64,000 bases of DNA from Poa pratensis (lineage: Eukaryota; Streptophyta; Magnoliopsida; Poales; Poaceae), in assembly GCA_947311845.1 (NCBI GenBank), contig CAMZMU010000081.1:3382701-3446700 (forward strand), given 5' to 3'. A program made the translations under genes and the position numbers. The notes beneath the pieces are model-generated. The model saw nothing but the letters and a program-made list of their open reading frames with translations, was not told the DNA's origin and ran no database searches. Numbering within the stretch: position 1 is the stretch's first letter; each line of letters begins with the position of its first letter. Shown here piece by piece: positions 22,590 through 33,298 of this stretch.

Positions 22590-24868
22590 TCACCGTCCCT
22601 TGGATTTGGGCCCCCTGACTAGATAACTTGTTCCCGTAGAGAGAAGATTCGTCAGTGAAGTCAGGCTGGGGGGGGGTGAGTTTGTCGGAGATCGCACCCT
22701 TGCGGCTCTGTCAGCATTCGCCTTGCTGCGACGCTCCCTCAACCGCGCTGCTTCCTGAGAGTCCGCCGTTGGAGAGCTTGGCCTCACATTCTTGTCCCCC
22801 TTTAGGATTGAGGCTGAGGAGTCTAGGGTAACATCTGGTGAGCGGGGAGCTTGTTCAGAGATATTGATGGTCGCTGCAGATAGTTCACCCTCCGCAGCCA
22901 TAACCACTCCTGTTGACCCTGGTGCCATAAGCATTGTTGGCAGCACCCCCTTGCTCTGTTCCATCTGGCTGCTCCTAGAGAGGAAGGACCCGTATTGGTT
23001 GATTGGAGTGGGGCCGAGGCAGCCTTCTGCTTTGGTTTTTCCTGGGAAGGTGTTGAAGAGAATATGGATGCAGATTTGTTCCCACCGCATCCCTTCCCAC
23101 CCTTGGAGGAGGCGGAGGTGGGTTCTTCTCCTTCTCCCTGCTTCCTTTGCGTCTCCAGTGTTCGTTGTCCGTATCCTCGTCAGATGACCCGTTCAGGTCG
23201 TCTCTCTTCTTTTTGTCATCCTTTGGTGGTGGAGGCGGAGATGGGGAATCAGCACTAGCAGAACTGGGCTTTTCCACCTCCACCCGACCTTGAAACTCTT
23301 GCCATTAACACACATGCAGATATGACTGACCACTTGCTCCTTGGCCTGGCACCCGAAAAGCATCCGAATTGTTCCTCTGGAACCTCAAGGGTTTGAGAGA
23401 TTACTTCCATGGGCCGACCCACCGGCCTGGTAGCGATCATCAGCCGGCTGGTGTGACGGTATTCAGGCGGACCCCATGTAATTTGACCCAGTCTCGGCCA
23501 GTTCCTCAGTAGCTTGATCTTCCAGCGAGCCTTCCATCACAAGCGCGCTAGCCTTTGACGTAGGTAGGCGAGGCCCCCGCCCCTGCTTGCCATCTGCATC
23601 ATCTGTTGCGATGGGAAGACCAAAGAGAAGCCGATTCGCTGATTTGTTTAACTTGCCAGTCCCAGTTTTCTTGCGGTACGAGCTCCTTGAATTCCTCTTC
23701 CACTTGCTTCTCAGTGAGGATAGCTTCGTCGACATACAGCGTCGCCGCATTTTGAGGGCCTCTCTGAACTTCTTCTTCCGGCACGTCCACACATGAAGCC
23801 GATACCATTGCGTCCAAACCCCGCCCAGTAGGGTTCATGGCGCTCTCCCACACACATAGCAGACAGTGGCCCTTGCGTTGCACTTGACACAGAAAGATTC
23901 GCCGTGCACTCGGCCTGAATGTGACCAAGCAACCCGCAGTTGTAGCAGGTAATCTTTGAGGAGTCCGGCTTGGCGAGTTCCAGAGCAGCTGCGGCTCCCA
24001 TAGCCGAGCTCTCCGGGGCTTGTCTTGGTGGGCGCGGGGTGTGGCGGAGGAGGGAGCCTGGCGTTGTTGAGGTGTTGGTCCTGGCCGCCGCGGCCGTACT
24101 CACGCCCTCGTGGGTACGGCCCGGGTTATACTGCTGCCTGGGTCTCTCATCATCCCAGCGACGCCTCGGGGATGGGGCACGGTCCCGCTGCCTGCGGTAC
24201 TCCGCGTACTCGCGCTCCAGGGCCTCATTGAGTTCCCGGCGGTTCCCACCGCCGGCATACTCGTCAAAGGACCGCTTTCCCCGGCGGTCGCCGACACCGC
24301 GGTCGCGGTCCATCGGGGCGAGGGAGGGGGGGAGGTCGGGGTTGGCGGCGGGGATGAGGCGCTTTGCCCTAGCGCGATTACGGCGCACGTCTCTTGGGGG
24401 GCAACAAACCCTAATTTCTGATCTAGGTTCCGGAGGGGAGCCAACGCCACGCATAGTAGCCTGAGTGGTGGCCTGGCAGGGGTTGGGCTGCTGTTGGCCG
24501 TTCGGACACTGAAGCCACTTGCTCCGCAAGAACCAGATCCAGCCCACCCGAGTCCTGGTGGCCACCGAGGGCCCAACTGCTTGAAGCGGCCCAGCAGGCC
24601 CAGCACAGTCATCGTCCCCCCCAAACCCTAGATCTGGGGAGGGTGAGATCGCCGCCGCCACCGATCCCGGCGAGGGGAGCAGCACGTCCACCGCGCCCAC
24701 ACGAGAGTTTACTGCCCCCAGAGACTGCGACGGCGAGATAACAGCACGCGCCGAAGGAGAACCGAGCGGTGGGAAGTTGCTTTCTGAGAAGAGAGATATG
24801 CGTTCGTCACGCCCTTCGCGCACCGCCGTCGCTCCGGCAAGAAGAAGCCTCAGGAGCCAAGGGCGCAA
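22590..24868 (-). pseudogene. LINE ORF1, CCHC zinc-knuckle protein, frameshifted
   Basis: ORF1 proteins of plant LINEs bind the element RNA. The longest frame starts at 24868 and is rich in Arg, Pro and Ala. It contains an Asp/Arg-rich block (MDRDRGVGDRRGKRSFDEY) and a zinc knuckle CYNCGLLGHIQAEC (C-x2-C-x4-H-x4-C, 23947-23906). After it the coding sense continues in other frames: an acidic VPEEEVQRG and EAILTEKQVEEEFKEL block (23790-23690), VISQTLEVPEEQFGCF (about 23390), a Pro/Lys/Asp-rich stretch (23283-23100) and a charged tail. At least three frameshifts are needed, so it is a fossil. Confidence 0.7.
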
Positions 24869-25159
24869 GATTCGCCAGTGGTGTGGCCATCCCTGACCAC
24901 CCCGAGCTTTGCTGAGAAAGTCGCCGAAGATGGCCGTCGTCGGACTCGAGCGAGGAGAGAGTGACCCTTCGCTCTCCCCATCACCGGCGTCATCCTCGCC
25001 GAGCTCCGCTAGGACTTCGAAGAAGGACCGAGCTTCCCCACCCTAGGAGAGGTCGTCGCGGGCTCGCCGGAGGACCAGAGGACCACGGGGCGCCGCCCGG
25101 CTTCGTCGCCCCCCGCGTCGCCCCTTGCGTCGCGGGAGCCTAGGCACATGGTTAATGTT

Positions 25160-25217
25160 GACCAAACTCGAAACTGATTACGGGAATGGAACCTACTCGT
25201 CGACGCGCAAATTTTTC
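25160..25217. repeat. 58-bp direct repeat, right copy
   Basis: Identical to 10844-10901. Sequence on either side differs between the copies: here it continues GTGTACATATTTTC, there TGAACATTTTGATA. Confidence 0.9.
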
Positions 25218-25659
25218 GTGTACATATTTTCTTACGTTTTGACAGAAAGGAAAAAAATGTCTATTGTAGCGAACGTGTACTGTAGCGACTGGGCACTGTA
25301 GTGTCAAAAAGTGCCTACTGTGGCGAACCGTGCACTGTAGCGACCAGGCACTGTAGCTTGCGCGACGCTACAGTGTCCAAGCGCTCTCAGCTCGCTATTC
25401 TCGTGTCCTTTATATATAGCATGTTGGGGTGAATTAAATCCTAGCTAGGGCGGATGCCGGCTAGGGATGGATGGGTAGCTGCCTAGCTGTGAGCCGATGA
25501 AATAAATGCGCGAGTGACTTAAGCAAAACAGATCGCTCGAGGTGTTTAAACTGCAGAAGGCAACACATGATTTTATTAATGATCCGGCTTACGTATCACA
25601 TACTGAGTATGACCGTGTTACAAATCCAGTTTGCTTACATAGCATATTTTTTGCAAAAC
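25218..25659. other. Intergenic with CTGTAGCG word cluster and a TATA-like site
   Basis: Between 25260 and 25375 the word CTGTAGC and close variants recur about seven times, once inverted (GCTACAGTG). A TATA-like TTTATATATAGC follows at about 25410. No open frame of note follows. It may be the promoter end of an unrecognised element. Confidence 0.35.
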
Positions 25660-25662
25660 TAA

Positions 25663-26834
25663 GAGCATATCTCTAGCAGAACCCGCAAAAGGCGAAACCG
25701 CAAAAGCATTTTGCAGGTCACGTTTTTCGTGTTTTTGCTCTAGTTTTCGTGCAGCGAAGAACAGAACCCGCAAACGCAAATTGCAATTCCGCGATTTAGA
25801 CATTTCAGATTTCGCGGGAACAAAGAGTTCATATTTCGACAGTACCAGCAGATGATTTCTACACAAAATAATATAGGCGAGCTAACCCTATATCACTACA
25901 CTAGGCTAGGTCGCCGCCGATCAAACCCTAGTGGGCAAAATGCGGCTCCTCACCGGAGCCATGGGCGCGGCGGCGACGCAGCGGCGGAGGAGATTCATTC
26001 CTCGTCGGAGTCGGTGACGAGGTCGATGGTGGGCGGGAGCGTGCTGATGACCAGCGCCTGCTGCAGGAGCCCCTCGTTGACCACCGCGTTGACTTGGCGG
26101 TGGCGGCCTTCTCCTCCGCTTCGTATTGGGACCACAGCAACGCCGCGGCCATCATGTGCTCCATCCGCTAGTCGGAGACGAAGTCCTCCGGCCCGAGCGT
26201 GACCCCGAAATGCTCGGGGTTGTAGCCCTCCGGCGGCGGAGCACCTGGTGCGGCAGAGGAGCTGCTGGCGCCCGCGGAGGAGCTGCCGTCGCCGTGGAGG
26301 CGCAGCTGCTGGCGGCGGCGGATCTCGCGCTCGCGCCGGAGCCGGTCGAACTCCGGCAAATCGCGGCGGTGCCGCGCGGCCCGGCACCGGCTCCCCGAGC
26401 TTGTACTTGAGGACGCCGCGCTTTCCGTGCGCCGTCGCTGCAGGAGACCTGGCGCCGCTTTTCGTCGGAGTAGTCTCCGCCGAATTTGTCGTCGCCGGGG
26501 AGCGGCTCCGCTTCCCTCTTCGGCGCCATGGCGGCTCGGAGTCACCGGATATGCGGTAGGGGTGGCGAGATTGCTCGTCGGAGACGGCGGAGTGGGGGGT
26601 GGATTGCTCACCGGAGCGGCGGAGCGTGCGAGGAGAAGTGGGGGTTTCGACCTGCATCCGCGTCGCAATCCGGCTAAATAGAGGCTCGCCGCTTCGTTTC
26701 ACACGGGCCCCACAAAACTTTGCGGGCTGGGTTAATTTTGTAAGCTCTGTTCTGGCCCAAAAACAGCACCAAACCCATAAACTCGCCAGAGTTTTGCGGG
26801 TTTGAGTCTTTTGCGGGTTCTGCTAGAGATGCTC
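25663..26834. mobile_element. PIF/Harbinger-like non-autonomous element (1172 bp)
   Basis: Termini GAGCATATCTCTAGCAGA at the left and its complement TCTGCTAGAGATGCTC at the right form inverted repeats that extend through AACCCGCAAAA. The 3-bp target TAA is duplicated at 25660-25662 and 26835-26837. No transposase is present. The interior is GC-rich and holds a decayed coding region on the minus strand. Confidence 0.88.
25995..26529 (-). pseudogene. Decayed coding region carried by the Harbinger-like element
   Basis: A plausible start MAPKREAEPLPGDDKFGG at 26529 is followed in shifting frames by segments with coding character. These are a charged FDRLRREREIRRR helix (about 26350), EGYNPEHFGVTLGPEDFVSD (26226-26168), MEHMMAAALLWSQYEAEEK (26164-26110) and LQQALVISTLPPTIDLV ending TDSDEE (to 25995). 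The family was not recognised. The pieces suit a nuclear, charged protein captured by the element and now broken by several frameshifts. Confidence 0.5.
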
Positions 26835-26846
26835 TAAGAAGTAGTA

Positions 26847-26940
26847 CTCCCTCCGGACCGAATAAAGTGTCGTAGGTTACGCAAGAGTTTTGTACCTAGC
26901 AAGCAGTTTTCTCCAGATACATATTTTGGATCGGAGGTAG
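26847..26940. mobile_element. Short Stowaway-type MITE (94 bp)
   Basis: It begins CTCCCTCCGGACCGAATAAA and ends TTTTGGATCGGAGGTAG, flanked by TA on both sides (26845-26846, 26941-26942). The terminal repeats are imperfect. It lies between the two Harbinger-like elements. Confidence 0.75.
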
Positions 26941-27047
26941 TACTTAAAATAAAATAAAGAAACCTATCGATCCTAATCCCGTAAGACTGGTTGTAATATG
27001 CGAGCAACTATGGCGGCAAGCAGGACAAAATAGACAAGCGCGTTTAA

Positions 27048-28156
27048 GAGCATCTCCAGCGGTCGCTACAAACGTCCAGCGTGCGGGAAAAACTGCCGCT
27101 TTACCGCGTGCGGGCGGTTTCGCGCGCTCCAGTGGACGTGGGAAAATCGCGCGCTGCGAAAACCATCCCGCACGCTGGACGTTTCGGTACCCTCCACGCT
27201 ATATATGCCGCCGTGCATCTAGCACGTTGAACAGCCACGCGTCCTCTTTCTCTCCCGCGCTTATCCGAAAACTTCCACCGCCGCCGAGCTTCCGTGCCGC
27301 CGCCACCACCATGCCTCCGAGACACCGAAGCAACTCCGGCTACCGCGGCGTCCTCGCGTGGCCGAGCGGGATGTTCACCGCCGATCCGCTCCGGGGATGA
27401 CCGCGTCCCCCTCGGGTCATTCCCGACGGCGATCGAGGCCGCCCGCGCCTAGGACGCGGCGGCGTGGAGGCTCGGCCGCCCGCGCTCCCAAACGAATTTC
27501 GACGATTGCCGCAACGCGCGGGAGGCGGAGGCTCGGGCGCCGATGTCGCGCCTCGTCACGGACCAGGACCTCCACGACCACCGCCACCGCGCGATCCAGG
27601 GCCTCGTCGCCGCCAGAGACGAGCGCGCCGTGGCCGAGTGGTACCGGAACCACCCGTGCGAAGAATTCGAGGAGGAAGAGTTCTGGAGCACCCGCGCGGC
27701 CGAGCGGGCGGAGCGGCGGCTCGATCGGGAGGAGTGGTGGAGGGCCAAGGTGGCGGCGCTGCAGCAACTGCACCAGGCCGACGCCTGGGCCAACGACGAC
27801 CCCAGGTGGGCGGCGCTGTCGGACGACATTTCCGACAGCTCCGACGACTCGGAGTTCTCCGACGAGGATGACTTCGATTTTTAGAATTTAGTTTTTAGTT
27901 TAAATAAATCGTTTGTGTGTCGAATGTGTGTCGAATCAATATAATATTTATATTTTCAATCTATTTTTGTTTTGTTTTTTGATTTTGTATATTTGCGGCG
28001 CACTATTTTAGCGCGTCCAAAAAAGGTTCAGTTTCGCACGCTGTAGTTTAGCACATCTAGAAAAGTGTTTTTGAAACGGGCGCACTATGCGTGCTATTTC
28101 GGCGCTGCAAAGCGGTTTTACCGCGTGGCAGGATAGCGCAGCCGATGGAGATGCTC
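27048..28156. mobile_element. PIF/Harbinger-like element carrying an AP2/ERF-like ORF (1109 bp)
   Basis: Ends GAGCATCTCCAGCGGTCGC and GCAGCCGATGGAGATGCTC are inverted repeats, flanked by TAA at 27045-27047 and 28157-28159. Subterminal copies of the words CGTGCGGG and GCGCACTA occur in both arms. There is no transposase. The interior carries a decayed AP2/ERF-like gene in plus orientation. Confidence 0.9.
27311..27884 (+). pseudogene. AP2/ERF-like gene captured in a transposon, broken
   Basis: AP2/ERF proteins are plant DNA-binding regulators. From the ATG at 27311 the frame reads MPPRHRSNSGYRGVLAWPSG, with the YRGV strand that opens an AP2 domain, but it stops near 27396. In the next frame the domain continues as PLGSFPTAIEAARA, then an in-frame TAG at 27450-27452, then DAAAWRLGRPRSQTNF, the typical AP2 helix and its end. 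The downstream part stays open to 27884. It holds a charged helical region (FEEEEFWSTRAAERAERR), a Trp-containing DDPRWAAL block and an acidic tail of Ser-Asp repeats ending DFDF. It needs one frameshift and one stop repaired to be read, so it is a pseudogene. The acidic tail has stayed intact longer than the DNA-binding part. Confidence 0.75.
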
Positions 28157-28159
28157 TAA

Positions 28160-29212
28160 CACCAGGAGAGCAGCAAGGGGATCGTTGGTGACTATGGGTG
28201 CGTCAGAGAGAATATCTAGTGATACAAGTCCTTAGCTGATACAATGCACATAGTGAACATGGGCCGTTTGATCCAAGAAACAGGGACAGGATTAGTCCAC
28301 TTACCCCTTCGTATCTCACGCTGGTCATTTTGCATTTGGCCCCTTTAAAGAACATGTTAATTCAAAAAATCACGTCAACTGTGCCAGCGTATTTTCCCTG
28401 AAACAACATCCTCTCTCTCTCCGGTCTGTCCGTTTGAGTTCCAGGTGTTTGCTCGTAAAAAAAAACAGCGTACCAGGATTTGCTAAATGCTGCTTGAAAT
28501 CTCCTGTTCACCTTGGTTCTTAACCAAAGACCAACAAATCTTTTATGTATTGTGTACTTTTTAAAACAAGCAGAATATCATGGAACAGTAACATTTATTA
28601 ATCTCGTCGAGACAGACTGTTCGCAAGCACATCAAATTGCTTATAAGTTCAGAATAACTAAATATAATACACCTAATATGGATCATCTCATTCCACTCCA
28701 TCCACATCCAAATGCAACGCCAACCTACAGGGCAAAAGCAAGAGTAAGAAACAATAATATTTTTGAAACAAGCCCAGCTTTATAAATAAAGCGACATATT
28801 CAAATGTTGAACATGTTTTATAGTCATCTGCCAATTTATATCTTTAATTAGAAGAACTTATTTATTTGATGTAGAAGTATTTTAAAACCCATTCAAAAGC
28901 ATGCTTTCTGAAATTTTCTTATATTTTCAGAATCATTAAGTATTTACTTTTTTTACTTGATTGAACACAAGACTACAACAAATAAATAAATCTGATGTAC
29001 CGAAGACTTCACATAAGGTCATTAGGATTGCAAGTACAGTTAGATACTTAACTTGGACGCCAGTGTAATGTTTCTATATGACCAACGATACTGACCTATC
29101 ACTGGAGGGATCCAGCACCGGGAATACCAAAATAATACTGGGGTTAGAAAGAAGTTAAAAAAAAAAAGGCTGACTTGCTTTTTTCCATATCATGCTCCCA
29201 TCCAAAATATTA
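28160..29212. other. Intergenic, nothing recognised
   Basis: AT-rich sequence with one 90-aa frame (28513-28785) that shows no domain and is probably chance. Confidence 0.45.
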
Positions 29213-29334
29213 CTCCCTCCGTCCCAAAATAAGTGCCTTTGGTTTGTCTAAATTTGGATGTATCTAGATGTGTTTCATGTCTAGATACATCTATTTTTTG
29301 TCAAATCTAAAACACTTATTTTGGGACGAGTGAG
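29213..29334. mobile_element. Stowaway-type MITE (122 bp)
   Basis: Starts CTCCCTCCGTCCCAAAATAA and ends TTATTTTGGGACGAGTGAG, with inverted internal arms (GTATCTAGATG.. and CTAGATACATC) and flanking TA (29211-29212, 29335-29336). Confidence 0.88.
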
Positions 29335-29336
29335 TA

Positions 29337-31226
29337 CATGTAGAACATCATGTATCTATAAACAGAAGGGTGTGGACTATCTCTACCACTGTGTTGTATG
29401 CTTTTATCTCACTCTACATAACATACAGGAGCATAATATATAATCGAGACGCTTTCACAGATTAGCTTGCGGTGAGGTCGTGCTAATTAGGCTGCTACAT
29501 CCAAAATTAAGAAATAAGGAAGTGTATTTACAGGGTACTATGGTAGACGTTACTAGCTTCTCTTGTATTCATCAGTGTCATAATAGATAGCACAGAAGAC
29601 ATCAATAAAATGGTAAAGATAGCAACACATAAAGAAATGCTCTTGTATTCGATGCAGCCTGACAAATGCAGATATAACTTACAACTTCACACACAATACG
29701 GAACAACAGCTGAAGAAAGCATGTACCCACCAGAACCAATTGCTTGTTGATTTACCATTGCAAGTGTTTGCCATGGCGCACATAAGGTTGTGCAGTTTTA
29801 GTAGCTATAGTTTCAGCACAGTCCTGCTACAGATCTTCAGTTAAATAAGAAGTGATCCTGATCATTTAGATATCAGGCCAAAAGAATCAGGGTAGCACGG
29901 AAGGTGAACACAACACAATTCTGGTGCTGGTTTGACGAGTCTGCATGCATTTGATCACCATTGATCACCATAGAACCCAAGTGGGAACATCCTTTCTTTG
30001 GTATACCAGAGATGATATTGCAACTAATTGCATTATGTAGATGTGACACAATATGTTTCTATTTTTAATCTTCTCAAGAACACGTGGCTCTAGCTAATTT
30101 TCAGGTTTCACTTCAGGCAAGATGAAGTTCAATATACGAGTATTGCGCAGGACAAGTATCTAGCAAAATGCTCCCATGTAGAGTACAAACGCCTCAAGGA
30201 AGTATTGAAGCGTTGTCGACTCGATCGGTCACTACAAGTAGAAGTTACTAGTAGAGAATTATCCACAGTGCCTTCAGCCTCAGGTTTCAAGCGGGGCAGG
30301 ACGCGGCTGCTCGCTACAGAAATTCGCGGGACCACGGGAATAGGCAGGACGCTCTGCCCGCACCATCCCGCGACGCTCACAGTGCAGTTCTGAACCACAC
30401 ACCAGCTCACAAGTCCAGCTCACAGTATTGAAATAGTAGTACTGAAACAGCTCACATGACTGCACCGAAACAGCACAATTCACGGTAGTATAGTTATATA
30501 AAATTCACTGCTTACACAGTTCATCAAATGCACACAAAGTAGTGAAACAGCATAGGCCAACAGTGCTACATGCCTCATGTTCTTATCAACGTCAGGTGCT
30601 ACATGGCCTCTTGTTCTTATCAACGCCAACAAATACAATACTGAAACCGTGAAACGTGAATTGATGCAGAGCACCCATTCACTGTATAACGTCAGGTGCT
30701 ACATGGCCTCTTGTTCTTCTTGAATCAGCATGTAACATTGGATAACATCTCGTCTGATCTTCAGGGTCCATATGAAGTGATCCAATCCTACAAAATTAAG
30801 AAACAAATAAAGATGCAGGCTAACTAAAAATAAGCTACTGTTCCATTATTGACTGACAACAAGGACAATTAATAAAATTAACCAAAGATTACAAATAATG
30901 TGCAAAGGAACACAACTTCTAATGATCTGGACAACTGTTGTAACAAGAACTAAGAACTAACACAGATAGATGGGCATAACGTATAGGCTTAAGTCAGATA
31001 TAGCAGGAAACAAAATAATAAAGACAAATGTCCACTGTTATCAATTTTATGCTCACCTAATGTTTCAATCAATCCCCAAAAATATCAGTATTTTTACTTC
31101 TTTTTACTTCATCTCATACACAAGTCAGTGATGAATTCTAGGATGTGGATAAAACATTATTATGGTAGAAATACAAGGTCATTCAGTTATGACCATGGTT
31201 GCCAATACCATGGTTGCACAAATAAC
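29337..31226. other. Intergenic with a 31-bp direct repeat
   Basis: No coding region was recognised. The 31-bp word starting AACGTCAGGTGCTACATGGC occurs at 30588-30618 and again exactly 100 bp later at 30688-30718. A GC-rich patch at 30290-30380 has short frames only. Confidence 0.45.
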
Positions 31227-31228
31227 TA

Positions 31229-31351
31229 CTCCCTCCGTTCCAAATTAATTGACTTCCATTTGTCCACATGTGGATGTATCTATACGCGTAACATGTCTAG
31301 ATACATCCATGTGTGGACAAATGAAAGTCAATTAATTTGGAACGGAGGGAG
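31229..31351. mobile_element. Stowaway-type MITE (123 bp)
   Basis: Near-perfect inverted repeat from CTCCCTCCGTTCCAAATTAA to TTAATTTGGAACGGAGGGAG, flanked by TA (31227-31228, 31352-31353). The whole element folds into one long hairpin. Confidence 0.92.
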
Positions 31352-31493
31352 TAATATATAGTGGCAGATAGAGATAATGGAGCGGAACGTTGCGTGCAAC
31401 TTGATGCCAACTCGGGAGGGTGCTTCTCATCATTTGTTATGGTCAAAAGTCAAATGTTCAACCCAACTAGGCCATCCAACAGCTAATAACCAG

Positions 31494-31498
31494 CACGT
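31494..31498. other. Target-site duplication CACGT, left copy
   Basis: Directly before the LTR at 31499; repeated at 38565-38569. Confidence 0.9.
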
Positions 31499-33041
31499 TG
31501 ATACGTCTCAAACGTATCTATAATTTTTGATGTTCCATGCATGTTTTATATCAATTGTCACATGTTTTATATGCACTTTATATCATATTATGACATTTAT
31601 TGGACTAACCTACTAATAGTTGCCAAAGTGCACAATGTTCTTGTTTTACACTTTGATGTGTAGAAATTATCAAAATTGGGCAAAGGAAACCTTGTTGGAG
31701 TCAAATTGGGACTTTCCAGAAATCTGTCTGAAAACTATTTTCAAAATCGTCACGTTCGGGCCTGAAGACGATGTCAAATGGAAAAAGTCTAGTCGCGAAA
31801 GTTGCAGGGAATTTTCCGCCGCACGTTTTATACAAAAGGTTCATCTCCATCGAGTTCGTATGCGGCCTGTGCAGGCCCGACAAGTCGGCTCGGCCAGGAA
31901 AACCCTGACCCGCGCCGAGGCCACGTGTGGCTGCCTCGGGAACCTTCTGAAGCTGCCCTTTGGACCATAAAGCCCCCGCGGAGTAAACCCTAACACAATT
32001 GACGAAACTCCCGAATACATCTCCGTGCTCCGCCGCCACGAAACTCCGTTTCGGGGGTCAGAAGGTCCTGTTCCGGCACCTTGCCGGGACGGGGAATTGC
32101 CCCCGGAGCCATCTCCATCGACGCCACCGCCATCTTCATCGTCGTTGCTGCCTCCCATGATGAGGAGGGAGTAGTTCTCCCGGGCTGAGGGCTCTACCGG
32201 TAGCTATGTGGTTTATCTCTCTCTCCCATGGTGTGATCTTTATGTGATCATGAGCTTTGTAATCTAGTTGAATCCATAGATGTACTCTTCATTATCTTAT
32301 ATGCTACTCAAGTGGTTTTATTAATGTAATCTCCGGAGTCACCTTTGTCCCACGGTGCGAAGTTGACAGTGTGCGCCCCGTGTGTGGCTCTTAGGCTAAA
32401 GATAACAGGAATACTTATCATGAGTTATTATTTGCGTTGGATGTCTCTATGAAATTGCGGTGTTTGTCTAGTACCTTCTAGGGCGCTCAAGTTGACAGTG
32501 TGGGGTTAACTAGACATGGGAATGCGACTTTAAGGTGTGCTTTTATAGCCCTACGCGGTGGATTGGTGTTCGTTATCCAACGAGAGAATAACTCAGAGTA
32601 GCATAGTGAAGAGGAAATATCTATGTATTCAATTATATTATTATTGTTGAGAGTGTCCACTAGTGAAAGTATGATCCCTAGGCCTTGTTTCTAAGCATTG
32701 AAACACCGTTTACAACCAGTTCTGCTACATGTTTGCTTGCTGCCATTTTTATTTCAGATTGCAATTACCACTTATAATCATCCATATTACTTGTATTTTA
32801 ATATCTCTTCGCCGAACTAGTGCACCTATACACCTGACAAGTGTATTGGTGTGTTGGGGACACAAGAGACTTCTTGTATCTTAATTGCAGGGTTGCTTGA
32901 GAGGGATATCTTTGACCTCTACCTCCCTGAGTTCGATAAACCTTGGGTGATTCACTTGAGGGAAACTTGCTGCTGTTCTACAAACCTCTGCACTTGGAGG
33001 CCCAACACTGTCTACAAGAATAGAAGCGTGCGTAGACATCA
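31499..33041 (+). repeat. 5' LTR of element 31499-38564
   Basis: 1543 bp. Its presumed TATA region reads CCATAAAGCCCCC, two bases shorter than the CCATAAATAGCCCCC of the 3' LTR. Confidence 0.93.
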
Positions 33042-33051
33042 AGCTATTTTC

Positions 33052-33068
33052 TGGCGCCGTTGCCGGGG
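33052..33068 (+). promoter_or_regulatory. Primer-binding site for tRNA-Asp
   Basis: TGGCGCCGTTGCCGGGG, 10 nt after the 5' LTR; complementary to the 3' end of tRNA-Asp. Confidence 0.85.
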
Positions 33069-33298
33069 AGGTAAGGTAAAAGGTACTCACATCCTCCAGC
33101 TACTTAGCTATTTTCTAGCACTGTTGCTGACGTGTGAGTGCTCGAAGGTATTTCCTTTAGATTCTGCAATTATATCTTTTTGTTTCTTGTTTTTATTTCA
33201 CTAGTTAGGCTTAATGGAAAACAACAAAAAATTAGAGAGCTTATGAAATTTATCTTGAATTAGGACATGATGCTTTTGAAGAGAAAATTAAAAAACCT

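Larger units (their letters stand above)
11640..25142 (-). mobile_element. Decayed L1-type LINE, split by an LTR insertion
   Basis: Two blocks on the minus strand (25142-22174 and 15132-11640) form one LINE once the LTR element at 15133-22168 is removed. The order is ORF1 with a CCHC knuckle, endonuclease, reverse transcriptase and zf-RVT, as in plant L1 elements, which copy themselves by target-primed reverse transcription. Numerous frameshifts make it inactive. The left (3') end lacks the expected tail and stops inside the zf-RVT region, which is unusual because LINEs normally lose the 5' end. The right (5') border near 25142 is approximate. Confidence 0.85.

Noticed and set aside
28513..28785. 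90-aa plus-strand frame
   Set aside because: AT-rich, no motif, no promoter or splice support.
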